Assembly: GCA_016779525.1 (NCBI GenBank)
Contig: JADHNL010000010.1
Location: forward strand, 1-36,321
Direction: 5' to 3'
DNA: 36,321 nt
Origin: SAR86 cluster bacterium
Lineage (GTDB): Bacteria; Pseudomonadota; Gammaproteobacteria; Magnimaribacterales; TMED112
The notes below the pieces were generated by a model that had not been told where the DNA came from, made no database searches, and saw nothing but the letters and a program-made list of their open reading frames with translations. The translations under genes were made by a program, and so were the position numbers. Positions within the stretch are counted from its first letter, which is position 1. The number at the start of each line of letters is the position of its first letter. Of this stretch, positions 28,364 through 36,321 are shown in pieces.

Positions 28364-30450
28364 TGAGACATACCAAGAATTATCTTTTTATCATCGTCCT
28401 ACTTTCATCATTTGGCTTTACAGATAATGATGTTGAAGAAGTAGTAGTTAAGGCAGATTGGCGTGAAAATACACTGGCAGAAGAGGACGCTAGCACTTTT
28501 ATTCTGGTAGAATCTGAAATAGATTCGCAACCCATAAAGCACTTTGAAAATATCTCATATCTGGTGCCCAATCTAAACTTTGCAGCGAGCGATTCAAGAG
28601 CTCGGTATTTTCAAATCAGGGGAATTGGCGAACGATCTGGGTATTTAGGAACTCCAAATTCATCGATAGGTTTCTTAATCGATGACGTTGATTACTCTGG
28701 CCAAGGTGGTATTGCTACATTGTTTGATGTTAATCAAATTGAAGTAATTAGAGGACCACAAGCATCTAGAATCGGCGCAAATGCACTGGCAGGACTGATT
28801 TATATCACAACTAATGAGCCTACCGATGAGTTTAAAGGGAAATCTGAACTGAGCATTGGTAATTACAATACATCAAGTTTAGGAACAGCTTTTGGAGGAC
28901 CTTTAACAGCAGACAAAAAAATTAAGTTTCGTTTAGCCATTCGTCAGGATAAATCCGATGGGTTTAGAAAAAATATTTACTTAAATAAATCTAATACCTC
29001 AAGAAAGGACGAAAAGACTTTGAGATTAAAAATAGATTTTGATTTATCAGAATACAGCAATAGCAAACTTCTTTTAAGTCGAGTTGATATGGATGACCCA
29101 GCAGACATATGGACGATTGATAATTCTCTAAATACTCTATCCGATAGGCCAGGGATGGACTCTCAAAAAACAGATACTGCAGGATTTAAATACTTTAAAG
29201 AATTTGATCAATTTGAGTTGCAGAGCTTTACTAGTGCAACTGATACGTTTGTTATTTTTAGCTACGATGCAGATTGGGGCAACCAAGACTCGCATGCCCC
29301 ATATACGTATGATTACTTTTCTGAAACATTGCGAGAAAGACAATCATTCAACCAAGAAGTTAGGCTTGTTTCAAAAGATATAGGACAGCCTTTTAGATGG
29401 GTTTTAGGCACATCATATCTAACTCTTGAAGAAACCAATGATAGAAAAGATGATGGGATTTATGGCGACCCCACAGATCCATATGGACCTTACGAAAGTT
29501 TAAGCTTGGCTAAAAGTGATTATCAGTCTGATAATGTTTCATTTTTCTCTAACTTTGATTATGAGTGGTTTGACAACTTAATTTTTTCGCTAGGCTTAAG
29601 AGCTGAGGAATGGTCTGCAAAATATGCCGATACAAATAACGAACGGTTTGATTTGTCTGACTATATGTTTGGGGGCAAAGCTTCAATAAATTATGTTCTG
29701 AATGACAGGGATAATATTTACTTGAGTTATGCAAAAGGTTATAAGCAGGGTGGTTTTAACGTTGGTCTTGGTTTGCTCGGGCAAGTTGATCCTTCTGACT
29801 TAGAGTACGAGCCAGAACACTTAAGAAATGTTGAGCTTGGCCTTAATGCAGAAATCAACAACTATATTGGACTAAGTTTGAGCTTATTTCGTTCTTTAAG
29901 AGAAGATCAGCAAGTATTAATCTCAACGCAGGTGGATCCTAATGACCCCAATACCTTTGTCTATTTAACTAAAAATGCTGCTGAAGGTTTAAATTATGGA
30001 GCAGAGATAACTGCTGACATAAATTTGAGTGATAATATCTCCGCCTTTGTTAATTTAGGTTATTTAGAAACTGAAATTAAAAATTGGGTATCACGTCCTG
30101 ATGTCACAGGTAGGTCACAAGCACATGCTCCAAAATTTTCTTTGTCATCAGGCATTAACTACAACCTTAATTTAAATACCTCTTTGTCCGTTAACTTTGT
30201 TGGCAAAAGTCGTTTTTATTACTCAGATTCTCATGACAATCAATCAGATTCTTATATCTTAACCAACGCTAGATTAACGCGCATAATTAATGATTGGACC
30301 TTGGATATTTGGGTGCAAAACCTTTTTGATGAATATTATTCAACACGAGGCTTTTACTTTGGTAATGAAGCTCCTGATTTTATTGATACATTGTATCGTA
30401 GGCATGGAGATCCAAGACATTTTGGATTCTCACTAAAGTATGATTTCTAA
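28363..30450 (+). CDS. TonB-dependent receptor, predicted thiamine (or thiamine derivative) uptake
   Basis: Signal peptide; TonB box-like EEVVVKA; plug YFQIRGIGERSGYLGTPNSSIGFLIDDVDYSGQG...QIEVIRGPQASRIGANALAGLIYI; C-terminal HFGFSLKYDF; directly under the TPP riboswitch. Confidence 0.92.
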   Translation: MRHTKNYLFIIVLLSSFGFTDNDVEEVVVKADWRENTLAEEDASTFILVESEIDSQPIKHFENISYLVPNLNFAASDSRARYFQIRGIGERSGYLGTPNSSIGFLIDDVDYSGQGGIATLFDVNQIEVIRGPQASRIGANALAGLIYITTNEPTDEFKGKSELSIGNYNTSSLGTAFGGPLTADKKIKFRLAIRQDKSDGFRKNIYLNKSNTSRKDEKTLRLKIDFDLSEYSNSKLLLSRVDMDDPADIWTIDNSLNTLSDRPGMDSQKTDTAGFKYFKEFDQFELQSFTSATDTFVIFSYDADWGNQDSHAPYTYDYFSETLRERQSFNQEVRLVSKDIGQPFRWVLGTSYLTLEETNDRKDDGIYGDPTDPYGPYESLSLAKSDYQSDNVSFFSNFDYEWFDNLIFSLGLRAEEWSAKYADTNNERFDLSDYMFGGKASINYVLNDRDNIYLSYAKGYKQGGFNVGLGLLGQVDPSDLEYEPEHLRNVELGLNAEINNYIGLSLSLFRSLREDQQVLISTQVDPNDPNTFVYLTKNAAEGLNYGAEITADINLSDNISAFVNLGYLETEIKNWVSRPDVTGRSQAHAPKFSLSSGINYNLNLNTSLSVNFVGKSRFYYSDSHDNQSDSYILTNARLTRIINDWTLDIWVQNLFDEYYSTRGFYFGNEAPDFIDTLYRRHGDPRHFGFSLKYDF

Positions 30451-31021
30451 CTTCTTAAATTCCGTTTGGTTTGAAATCTTGGCTGCTATTCTTGCAATTA
30501 TTTATCTATTGTTGGCATTGAGGCAAGATATTAGGTGTTGGATCGCGTGGATAATAAGCTCATTAATGTATTTATTTGTCATGCTGTATGCGGGGCTGTT
30601 AATGGAATCGGCGCTACAAATCTTTTATGTTGGAATGGGTATCTACGGTTGGATGCAGTGGGACAAAAGATCAGCTCCAGATAAACTCAGCATAAGAAGA
30701 TGGAATAAGAAACAACATTTTTATGCAATTGGATCTCTTCTATGCATAGTTGTAATTTCTGGATATTTGCTTTCACACAATTCAAATGCTGTTGCCCCAT
30801 ACATAGATTCATTTACAACTTGGGGCGCCATTCTTGCAACATTTATGGTAGCAAAAAAAGTTCTAGAGAATTGGATATATTGGTTTGTCATTGATTTTGT
30901 ATCTGTTTTTCTTTTTTTAAGTCGTGAACTTTATCCAACAGCAGTCTTATTTGTCATATATCTAGTAATTATTGTTTTTGGATACAGGGCCTGGGTACAA
31001 GCTATGAGGTCAAACGCCTAA
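30440..31021 (+). CDS. pnuT: PnuC-family transporter, predicted thiamine transporter PnuT
   Basis: Seven predicted TM segments; LALRQDIRCWIAWIISSLMYLFVML; FYVGMGIYGWMQW (PnuC family); overlaps the riboswitch-controlled TBDR gene by 11 nt. Confidence 0.87.
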   Translation: MISNFLNSVWFEILAAILAIIYLLLALRQDIRCWIAWIISSLMYLFVMLYAGLLMESALQIFYVGMGIYGWMQWDKRSAPDKLSIRRWNKKQHFYAIGSLLCIVVISGYLLSHNSNAVAPYIDSFTTWGAILATFMVAKKVLENWIYWFVIDFVSVFLFLSRELYPTAVLFVIYLVIIVFGYRAWVQAMRSNA

Positions 31022-31025
31022 TCAT

Positions 31026-31817
31026 ATGATCAACTTAGGAAAATTTAAGAGAGATCTTACTATCATTGGCATTCTTCAAAAAACAAAGTTTTCAGAAGTC
31101 TATACCTGCAGGTTCCACAACATGGATGTGATCTTAAAATTTAAAAAACACAATCTTTTTGAGAACAATATAGATCTGGAACAGAGCATCCATCGCAAGT
31201 TGGCACCATATAATCTAACACCGAAATTTTTGGATCATGATAAAGAGGCTAATTTAGTTATTTATGAAAAAATTGACGGCACATCAATGGCACCTCACCC
31301 AAATAAAAAAATTCTTTATGACATTGCATTAAAGTTACAAGATCTGCATAGCACAAAAATTGATAATTATGAGTATGAGCTTTTTGAGGAAAAAATAGAG
31401 AAATATTTCCTTACCATTGGTGAGCAAGCTCTAGACTCAGTAAGCAAGAATGCAAAAAGCTTTATAAAAAAAGTTACTGCTGACAAGAGTAAGCTAGTTT
31501 TTTGTCATAACGACTTAAACCTGTCAAACATAATTTATACAGATAACATTTATTTCATAGACTGGGACTATGCTGGGTTAAATCATCCTTATTATGATAT
31601 TGCAACTCTCCTTAATGCATTGGATCTGTCACAAGATGAAGAGAAGTATTTTTTAGATTCCTACACTGGCACTCATAATGCCATGGATTTAGATGTACTA
31701 GATTCATTTAAAAAGTTGGCTTTATATGTTGAATACTTATGGATTGTTGCCACTGCATCCAATGAGGATGATAAATATCGAGATAGATATTTAGAGCTTA
31801 AAAAGCGGCTGCAGTAA
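31026..31817 (+). CDS. Choline/thiamine-kinase-like phosphotransferase, predicted thiamine kinase
   Basis: Kinase motifs LVFCHNDLNLSNII and IYFIDWDYAGLNHPYYDIATLLNA; third gene of the TPP-riboswitch operon. Confidence 0.82.
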   Translation: MINLGKFKRDLTIIGILQKTKFSEVYTCRFHNMDVILKFKKHNLFENNIDLEQSIHRKLAPYNLTPKFLDHDKEANLVIYEKIDGTSMAPHPNKKILYDIALKLQDLHSTKIDNYEYELFEEKIEKYFLTIGEQALDSVSKNAKSFIKKVTADKSKLVFCHNDLNLSNIIYTDNIYFIDWDYAGLNHPYYDIATLLNALDLSQDEEKYFLDSYTGTHNAMDLDVLDSFKKLALYVEYLWIVATASNEDDKYRDRYLELKKRLQ

Positions 31818-31858
31818 TATAGCAAGGGCAGGATCATTCATTTATCCTTCAACTTCAC

Positions 31859-31864
31859 TATAAT
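31859..31864 (+). promoter_or_regulatory. -10 element TATAAT placing predicted +1 on the GTG start at 31871
   Basis: Exact consensus hexamer ends 6 nt before the GTG; no Shine-Dalgarno visible between them. Confidence 0.5.
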
Positions 31865-31870
31865 TAAGTT

Positions 31871-32113
31871 GTGAACAAATACTGGCAGGAAAATTTAAAG
31901 ATCATTTCTATTCTGCTTACTATATGGTTCATTGTTTCATTTGGTTTTGGAATTTTATTATCTGATTTTCTAGATCAGTTTAAGTTTGGCGGTTTTAAGT
32001 TAGGCTTCTGGTTTGCTCAACAGGGCAGCATTTTCTTTTTTGTGATTTTAATTTTTATATACGTGCATTTGCTTAATAAGCTCGATGATAAATACAAGAA
32101 AAATAAACAATGA
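31871..32113 (+). CDS. DUF4212-type sodium/substrate symporter small subunit
   Basis: MNKYWQENLKIISILLTIWFIVSFGFGILLSDFLDQFKFGGFKLGFWFAQQGSIFFFVILIFIYVHLLNKLD; immediately upstream of an SSS permease. Confidence 0.88.
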   Translation: MNKYWQENLKIISILLTIWFIVSFGFGILLSDFLDQFKFGGFKLGFWFAQQGSIFFFVILIFIYVHLLNKLDDKYKKNKQ

Positions 32114-33858
32114 GCACTCAACTATTAACTTATCTATTTGTTGGTATTACCTTTGCTTTGTATATCGGTATCGCTTTCTGGAGCAAGGCTAAAGATACCG
32201 GTGATTTCTATGTCGCAGGCAAAGGAGTGCATCCCGTTGCAAATGGTATGGCTACTGCAGCAGATTGGATGTCGGCAGCTTCTTTTATTTCCATTGCTGG
32301 CATCATTGCTTTTTCGGGACGAGATGGTTCAGTTTATCTTATGGGGTGGACAGGTGGGTACGTGCTGCTTGCTTTATTGCTTGCGCCTTACCTAAGAAAA
32401 TTTGGTAAGTATACCGTTCCTGAATTCATTGGGACTAGGTACTATTCTGATGTCGCTCGGATTGTAGCTGTTCTTTGCCTCATCTTTATTTCATTTACTT
32501 ACATTGCAGGCCAAATGAGAGGCGTCGGTATAGTCTTTTCTAGATTTCTAGAGGTTGATATTAACTTAGGCGTAATCATTGGGATGGTCATCGTTTTCTT
32601 TTACGCTGTTATGGGTGGGATGAAAGGTATAACCTATACCCAAGTTGCACAGTATTGTGTTTTGATTTTTGCCTACCTGGTTCCAGCCATATTTATTTCG
32701 ATATTAGTTACTGGTAATCCAGTACCCCAATTAGGTTTTGGAGACACTGTTGTTGGCGGTTCTGAATATTTACTCGATAAATTAGATCGAATTACTACAG
32801 AGCTTGGGTTTGTACCTTACACCGAAAATACAAAAAGCACCCTAGATGTTTTTTGCATCACAGCAGCTCTTATGTTTGGTACAGCTGGTTTGCCACATGT
32901 TATTGTTCGTTTTTTTACAGTGCCTAAAGTAAGAGATGCTCGTAAGTCGGTGGGTTATGCCCTAGTTTTTATAGCTTTGCTTTTTACAACAGCTCCAGCG
33001 GTTGGAGCGTTTGCTCGAGTTAATTTGACCGACTCATTGCAGGACACAAAGTACGTTGAAGCACCAGAATGGTTTAAGAATTGGGAGCAAATTGGTTTAG
33101 TAGCTTGGCAAGATAAAAATAATGATGGAGCAATACAATATTCGGTTGGTAATGCATTTGAAGGAGTGAAAATAAATTTTTCAGATGAGATAGGAGTGCA
33201 TGGTGAAAGAGTGGTATCCAATGAGCAAAATTTATCAAACAAAAATGAGCTATACATCGATAGAGATATTATGGTTTTGGCAAACCCTGAGATTGCCAGT
33301 CTCCCCGGATGGGTATTTGCGCTAGTTGCAGCCGGCGCTTTAGCTGCTGCCCTGTCAACCGCCGCCGGGCTACTGCTAGTGATATCCTCTTCAATATCTC
33401 ATGACCTAATGAAAAAGACTTTCCGACCCAATATTAGTGAAAAACAAGAATTGCTATATGCTCGTATGGCTGCAACAGCTGCGGTTATTATTGCTGGATA
33501 TTTTGGCATCAATCCACCAGGGTTTGTTGCCCAAGTGGTTGCGCTAGCATTTGGTCTCGCCGCTTCTACTATTTTCCCTGCCTTGCTAATGGGGATATTT
33601 TATAAAGCTGCGAATAAAGAAGGTGTCATAGCGGGCATGCTTGCAGGACTAACGATAACATTAAGTTATATTGTCTACTTTAAGTTCTATGCACCAGACT
33701 TGAATAACGCGTCCCATTGGTTCTTAGGAATATCGCCTGAAGGTTTTGGGGTCATTGGTATGCTTGCCAACTTATTAATAATTATTACAGCGACAAAATA
33801 TTTTCCAAAACCTCCATCCGAGGTTTATAAAATGATTGATGAGATAAGACAGCCATAA
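32110..33858 (+). CDS. Sodium:solute symporter (SSS), ActP-like / VC_2705-type subfamily
   Basis: GDFYVAGKGVHPVANGMATAADWMSAASFISIAGIIAFSG; GMKGITYTQVAQY; FGTAGLPHVIVRFFTVPKVRDARKSVGYAL; paired with the DUF4212 subunit. Confidence 0.9.
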   Translation: MSTQLLTYLFVGITFALYIGIAFWSKAKDTGDFYVAGKGVHPVANGMATAADWMSAASFISIAGIIAFSGRDGSVYLMGWTGGYVLLALLLAPYLRKFGKYTVPEFIGTRYYSDVARIVAVLCLIFISFTYIAGQMRGVGIVFSRFLEVDINLGVIIGMVIVFFYAVMGGMKGITYTQVAQYCVLIFAYLVPAIFISILVTGNPVPQLGFGDTVVGGSEYLLDKLDRITTELGFVPYTENTKSTLDVFCITAALMFGTAGLPHVIVRFFTVPKVRDARKSVGYALVFIALLFTTAPAVGAFARVNLTDSLQDTKYVEAPEWFKNWEQIGLVAWQDKNNDGAIQYSVGNAFEGVKINFSDEIGVHGERVVSNEQNLSNKNELYIDRDIMVLANPEIASLPGWVFALVAAGALAAALSTAAGLLLVISSSISHDLMKKTFRPNISEKQELLYARMAATAAVIIAGYFGINPPGFVAQVVALAFGLAASTIFPALLMGIFYKAANKEGVIAGMLAGLTITLSYIVYFKFYAPDLNNASHWFLGISPEGFGVIGMLANLLIIITATKYFPKPPSEVYKMIDEIRQP

Positions 33859-33909
33859 TTTTCTGAACTTTTCCTATTTTTTTTAATCCTAAATATAAAG
33901 GGGGAAAAA

Positions 33910-34056
33910 ATGAATAAAAGCGAAAGGATACAAAAATCGGAAAGAGCTAGAGAAAGAAGGCACGCAACAAAAAAAATTGTTGAAGAAAGAACGCAAAACC
34001 TTTACGAGAAACTAAAAAGAGAAAGAATCAAAAAGAAAAAAAGAGATATCCACTAA
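33910..34056 (+). CDS. Small highly charged basic protein (48 aa), uncharacterised
   Basis: Own translation: MNKSERIQKSERARERRHATKKIVEERTQNLYEKLKRERIKKKKRDIH*; SD-like AAAGGGGGA just upstream. Absent from ORF track (below length cutoff). Confidence 0.55.
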   Translation: MNKSERIQKSERARERRHATKKIVEERTQNLYEKLKRERIKKKKRDIH

Positions 34057-34080
34057 ATTTCTGCTATATTTTAAACATCT

Positions 34081-34341
34081 ATGAAGTTTAAGAATTTAAT
34101 AATTCTTTTAGGCATGCTTTTTGCTGTCAGCACTCCTTTGCATGAAATTAGTCATGATTATTCCGAACAAGAATTCATAACTTATGAATGTCACGCATGT
34201 GAAAATGAGTTTGCAGCAGGTACCCCATATAAGCATCAGCTAGTTAAAAAAATAGATTTCTTATTTCTAGATGTTTCAATTTTTCCGGAAAAATTTGAAA
34301 CCCTTAAAGGCTTTAATCCTAGAGCCCCTCCATTGGTCTAA
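34081..34341 (+). CDS. Small exported Cys/His protein; resembles proteins annotated as zinc-uptake-associated chaperone
   Basis: Signal peptide MKFKNLIILLGMLFAVSTPLHEISH; YECHACENEF CxxC motif; C-terminal FNPRAPPLV; next to a His-rich TBDR. Confidence 0.65.
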   Translation: MKFKNLIILLGMLFAVSTPLHEISHDYSEQEFITYECHACENEFAAGTPYKHQLVKKIDFLFLDVSIFPEKFETLKGFNPRAPPLV

Positions 34342-34391
34342 TTTTCTCAAATTAGTTTTCAAATATTTTACAAATAAGGAGGTTTAAGAAT

Positions 34392-36321
34392 ATGAAAAAT
34401 TTTTTTATTGGTTTAGTTTTAATACCCTTTGTATTTTTCTCACAGGAAGATATCGAGGAGGTTGTAGTTCAGTCATCAATTTTAGATCAAACGTCAAATG
34501 AACTTGAAGATCCTTTGCACATTGTCTCGGGTGAAGGTGTTGAAAATGATGGCACAAGAAGTTTAGGTGAGGCACTGGACAACTTACTGGGTGTTGCTTC
34601 AACTGATTATGGTTTTGGTGTTGGTCAGCCAATTATTCGTGGGTTATCTGGAAGTAGAGTAAAGATCCTCAATAATGGCATGGTTGTTAGGGATGTTTCT
34701 GCACTTGGAGGAGACCATATTAACGAGGTTGACTTATACAACATTCAGCAAATAGAAATTGTAAGAGGGCCCTCATCTCTACTATATACTAACGGTGCTA
34801 TAGGTGGACTTATAAATATTGTCGACAATACAATTGCTCAAGAAGATTTTGATAAGTTAAGCCTCGGATTAAGTTCTGAATCACAATCTGTTAATGATGG
34901 CTCTAGCATTGGTTTGAACTTCTCAGGCAATTTTGCAGGATTTAATGTCTCCGCAGCCTTCAAAGATTCAGATTTTGCAAACTATGACGTTCCTGACGGT
35001 GCAATAATGCATATGGAAGAAGAACATGAAGAAGAGGAACACGAAGAGGAGCATGAAGAAGATCTAAGCTTTCTTGCAAACTCAGATTACGGTTCAACCT
35101 CAGCAAGATTTGGGTTATCAAAAACAGGCGACTGGGGCTATGTTGGATTGTCATTCAATAATCTTGAGTCATCCTATGGCATTCCATTTCATGGAGAGGG
35201 TCATGAAGGTCATGACGAGCATGAGGAAGGGCATGAAGGCGAGGAACACGAAGAAGAGGGTCATGATGAGCATGAGGGTGAAAGAATATTTTCAACCACT
35301 GAATCAAATGTGGTTAATTTGGAAGGTTCTTTAAATTTAAATTCATCCTTGATCAGCAAGGTTGATTATTTTCTTAGAGATACAGATTACTCTTTAACAG
35401 AACAGCACGCTGAAGAAGATCATGAAGGTGAGGAACATGAAGGCGAGGAACACGACGAACATGGTCATACCGAAGGCCCTACTTTATTTAAAAACGATGC
35501 ATTCGAATTTGGTGCAATATTTGATCTTTCAACAAATGATTTTTCACGAAAAATTTCAGTAAATTTAGCTGAAGAAGAAGTGTCAATTTTCGGTGAAGAA
35601 GCGTATATGTTGCCAGTTTCAAGCTCTGAAGCTAATTTTGGACTTTATCTTGGAAAAGAGATGGGGTTTGGACATGTCGACTTTGGTATTCGTTATGACC
35701 TCATTGATAGAGAGGGTTCAATAATGGAGGAAGAGCATCATGAAGATGAGCATGAGGGAGAAGTGCACGAAGATGAGCATGAGGAGCACGAAGGAGAGGT
35801 AGAATTTTTTAACCCTGACTTTAGTGCTTTAAGTTTTGCCGGGGGCATAGATTTTGATTTAAATGAAAATTTATCCTTAAGCTTAAATTTTGCTAGTGTA
35901 GCTAGAGCACCCTCAGCTGTTGAACTATTCATAAATGGACCTCATCTAGCCACTTCACGATATGAAGTTGGTGATGTAAATCTTGAAGAAGAAAGATCAA
36001 ATAATACAGACCTGTCATTGAGTTGGGCAAGAGGCGAATTTTTTGCTGATCTTTCCTACTTTAGTAATGCAGTCGACAATTATATTTATCTTCAAGATGA
36101 ATCTGAGGAAGAGCATGAAGAGCATGAAGGTGAAGAGCATCATGATCATGGAGGATTGATCTTATCCAACTATATGCAGAGAGATGCTGACTTCTATGGC
36201 TATGAGTTTGAAGTAGGAAGAAATGTTGTTTTACCAAATGGCAACTTTATTTTTACTTATGCTATGGACAGTGTTACGGCTGAGTTTGCTAATGGTGGAG
36301 GATTTGTGCCACGTATAGTTC
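34392..36321 (+). CDS. ZnuD-like TonB-dependent receptor with His/Glu-rich insertions (3' end beyond window)
   Basis: Own translation from ATG 34392 with SD AGGAGG at 34377-34382: MKNFFIGLVLIPFVFFSQEDIEEVVVQSSILDQTSNELEDPLHIVSGEGVENDGTRSLGEALDNLLGVAS...RGLSGSRVKILNNGMVVRDVSALGGDHINEVDLYNIQQIEIVRGPSSLLYTNGAIGGLINIVD; five His/Glu-rich stretches. Confidence 0.92.
   Translation, partial: MKNFFIGLVLIPFVFFSQEDIEEVVVQSSILDQTSNELEDPLHIVSGEGVENDGTRSLGEALDNLLGVASTDYGFGVGQPIIRGLSGSRVKILNNGMVVRDVSALGGDHINEVDLYNIQQIEIVRGPSSLLYTNGAIGGLINIVDNTIAQEDFDKLSLGLSSESQSVNDGSSIGLNFSGNFAGFNVSAAFKDSDFANYDVPDGAIMHMEEEHEEEEHEEEHEEDLSFLANSDYGSTSARFGLSKTGDWGYVGLSFNNLESSYGIPFHGEGHEGHDEHEEGHEGEEHEEEGHDEHEGERIFSTTESNVVNLEGSLNLNSSLISKVDYFLRDTDYSLTEQHAEEDHEGEEHEGEEHDEHGHTEGPTLFKNDAFEFGAIFDLSTNDFSRKISVNLAEEEVSIFGEEAYMLPVSSSEANFGLYLGKEMGFGHVDFGIRYDLIDREGSIMEEEHHEDEHEGEVHEDEHEEHEGEVEFFNPDFSALSFAGGIDFDLNENLSLSLNFASVARAPSAVELFINGPHLATSRYEVGDVNLEEERSNNTDLSLSWARGEFFADLSYFSNAVDNYIYLQDESEEEHEEHEGEEHHDHGGLILSNYMQRDADFYGYEFEVGRNVVLPNGNFIFTYAMDSVTAEFANGGGFVPRIV

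Noticed and set aside
32138-33257. ORFs 32138-32395 (+) and 32955-33257 (-)
   Set aside because: Out-of-frame or antisense ORFs fully inside the well-supported symporter gene.
34062-34077. Firm Zur-box annotation
   Set aside because: One mismatch plus an extra base compared with the consensus, and also explained as an extended -10; kept only as a hypothesis.
34405-35932. Minus-strand ORFs 34405-34632, 34960-35154, 35738-35932 and frame-shifted plus ORF 35074-35334
   Set aside because: All lie within the His-rich TBDR gene; low-complexity shadows of GAAGAGCATGAAG-type codon runs.

Overview
The window is a gene-dense, AT-rich chromosome segment from a streamlined gammaproteobacterium. Gene content and order (pepP-ubiH, rpmB, dut, priA-tsaE, pcnB, hemL, erpA-anmK-mepM-tyrS) suggest a SAR86-like marine lineage, which is inference only. 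Positions 1-16.9 kb are mostly housekeeping genes; 17-36 kb is an envelope and uptake region with three TonB-dependent receptors (TBDRs). The most interesting points are: (1) a duplicated-domain surface lipoprotein, a TBDR, a thioredoxin-type ArsC and an aquaporin-family channel on one strand, the last three tightly coupled, possibly a phosphate/arsenate module; (2) a TPP riboswitch controlling TBDR, PnuT-like transporter and thiamine-kinase-like genes, in which the aptamer 3' strand also forms the Shine-Dalgarno; (3) a ZnuD-like TBDR with five separate His/Glu-rich insertions, preceded by a small exported Cys/His protein; (4) a recurrent arrangement in which TATAAT-like -10 elements place the predicted transcription start 0-5 nt from the start codon of mostly housekeeping genes, suggesting leaderless mRNAs. 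All functional calls come from reading the sequence; no database search was run.
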